A DNA stretch of 64,000 nt from Sva-07 sp963828415 (GTDB lineage: Bacteria; Actinomycetota; Acidimicrobiia; Acidimicrobiales; Ilumatobacteraceae): contig CAWHEI010000009.1 of the NCBI GenBank assembly GCA_963828415.1, positions 434,001 to 498,000 of the forward strand, written 5' to 3'. Both the position numbers and the translations under genes were made by a program. This document shows, one piece after another, positions 63,601 to 64,000 of this stretch. A model generated the notes under the pieces. The model did not search any database. It was given only the letters and a program-made list of their open reading frames with translations, and was not told where the DNA came from. Position 1 is the first letter of the stretch. Each line of letters begins with the position of its first letter.

Positions 63601-63727
63601 GCCGCCGCTGCCGAACACCGGCGGCGGTCCCGGCATCCTCCTTCAGTGGGCGCCGCTGATGGTGCTGCTCGGTCTGGCGATGGTGTTCATCTCGAACCGC
63701 CGCCGCCAGGACCCCCTGGCAGCCTGA
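51658..63727 (+). CDS. Giant DUF11-repeat, LPXTG-anchored surface protein (one frameshift)
   Basis: About 4,020 residues after removing one extra T near 57766 (AVSNIRVVVRVPSGL restored). A signal peptide (MKTNRLIAIALATLCSVL onward, cut after VQA) precedes about 26 DUF11/conserved-repeat units of 120-220 residues. They share starts like LxIxKT and bodies like TFTLTVTNSGPSTADNVAV and DTLPxGL; about 12 lie before the break and 14 after. The last units are shorter (about 105-125) and more regular. The C-terminus is PPLPNTGGGP, a membrane helix (WAPLMVLLGLAMVFI) and SNRRRQ: a sortase signal. Acidic (Asp/Thr-rich). Likely a long cell-surface stalk or adhesin; partner unknown. No sortase gene in the window. 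Confidence 0.85.
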
Positions 63728-63731
63728 GGCA

Positions 63732-63794
63732 GGTTCCCCGAGGCCGGGTCTCCGGGAACCACGCTGGTTCCCCGAGACCCGGGCTCGGGGAACC
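63732..63794. terminator. Two tandem hairpins between convergent genes
   Basis: Hairpin 1 (63732-63760): GGTTCCCCGAG, GCCGGGT, CTCCGGGAACC, one mismatch. Hairpin 2 (63766-63794): GGTTCCCCGAG, ACCCGGG, CTCGGGGAACC, 11 perfect pairs. They are diverged duplicates 34 bp apart that fit a bidirectional terminator. Confidence 0.7.
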
Positions 63795-63796
63795 GT

Positions 63797-64000
63797 TCAG
63801 GTGAGTTGTGCGAGCACGTCGGCCTGCAGGCGGCGGTAGGCGTCGATGCGCTCCTCGGGCGTGGCGCCGAGCGTGAAGTCGGGGATGATCAGCTCGTCGA
63901 ATCCCAGCTCGACGTACCTGCCGATCTCGTCGACGAGTTGTTCGCTCGATCCGATGATCGACCGGGGGCCCATGTCGCCGCCCTTGATGTTCGCTGCGAG
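63797..64000 (-). CDS. LLM-class (F420/FMN-dependent) oxidoreductase, C-terminal part only
   Basis: The reverse strand reads 67 residues to a TGA at 63797: GPRSIIGSSEQLVDEIGRYVELGFDELIIPDF then ATPEERIDAYRRLQADVLAQL. The GSSEQLVDEI...LGFDELI pattern is the C-terminal end of luciferase-like monooxygenases, many of which use F420 in actinobacteria. The start lies outside the window. Confidence 0.75.
   Translation of the reverse strand, partial: LAANIKGGDMGPRSIIGSSEQLVDEIGRYVELGFDELIIPDFTLGATPEERIDAYRRLQADVLAQLT

Overview
High-GC, gene-dense DNA from an actinobacterium. An Acidimicrobiia (Ilumatobacter-like) chromosome is my best guess, by inference. The seen evidence is: a one-chain 2-oxoglutarate decarboxylase with a fused acyltransferase domain (Kgd type), a UvrD2 helicase with an HRDC domain, LexA boxes of the GAAC-N4-GTTC type, an F420/LLM-type oxidoreductase end, frequent GTG starts, and many genes whose start codon lies 6-7 nt after a TAnnnT -10 box (leaderless genes). 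I saw no rRNA, tRNA, CRISPR array or complete transposase gene.

Layout. 0-5 kb: 3'-truncated phytanoyl-CoA dioxygenase, aldo/keto reductase, an FtsH-like AAA protease bracketed by two near-identical palindromes, a small membrane protein and an SGNH hydrolase. 5-24 kb: mostly housekeeping: kgd, HAD hydrolase, a NYN/S1/lysine-tail protein, xthA, uvrD2, uvrB, a large membrane protein, a histidine kinase/LuxR regulator pair, an RCK potassium channel and acetoacetyl-CoA synthetase. 24.4-42.8 kb: a catabolic island. It holds a sugar-type ABC importer, a two-subunit molybdenum hydroxylase, a double NTF2-fold protein, a TrmB regulator, two paralogous P450s, three SDRs, a ThuA protein, a TIM-barrel isomerase, two amidohydrolases, a 3Fe-4S ferredoxin and a Dabb protein. 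This looks like uptake and oxidative breakdown of an unidentified (perhaps glycosylated or terpenoid) compound. 42.8-51.5 kb: uvrA, an MFS transporter, an AbiEi/DUF559-type protein, a rhomboid-like protein and uvrC. 51.6-63.7 kb: one gene for a wall-anchored protein of about 4,000 residues with about 26 DUF11-type repeats and an LPNTG sorting signal. The last 200 bp hold the end of an LLM-class oxidoreductase.

Two window-wide signals stand out. First, a 38-bp palindrome occurs about 18 times at six intergenic loci. Wherever it is repeated, the copies are exactly 61 bp apart, although the 23-bp spacers differ between loci. Second, at least 18 single-base frame interruptions break otherwise conserved genes. 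Nearly all are +1 shifts in short G/C runs, and eight lie in one ABC ATPase gene. Sequencing or assembly error is the likeliest cause, so the affected genes are annotated across their breaks.

uvrD2, uvrB, uvrA and uvrC lie within 40 kb, and uvrA and uvrB each carry a perfect LexA box at the promoter, so part of the nucleotide-excision set is SOS-controlled.
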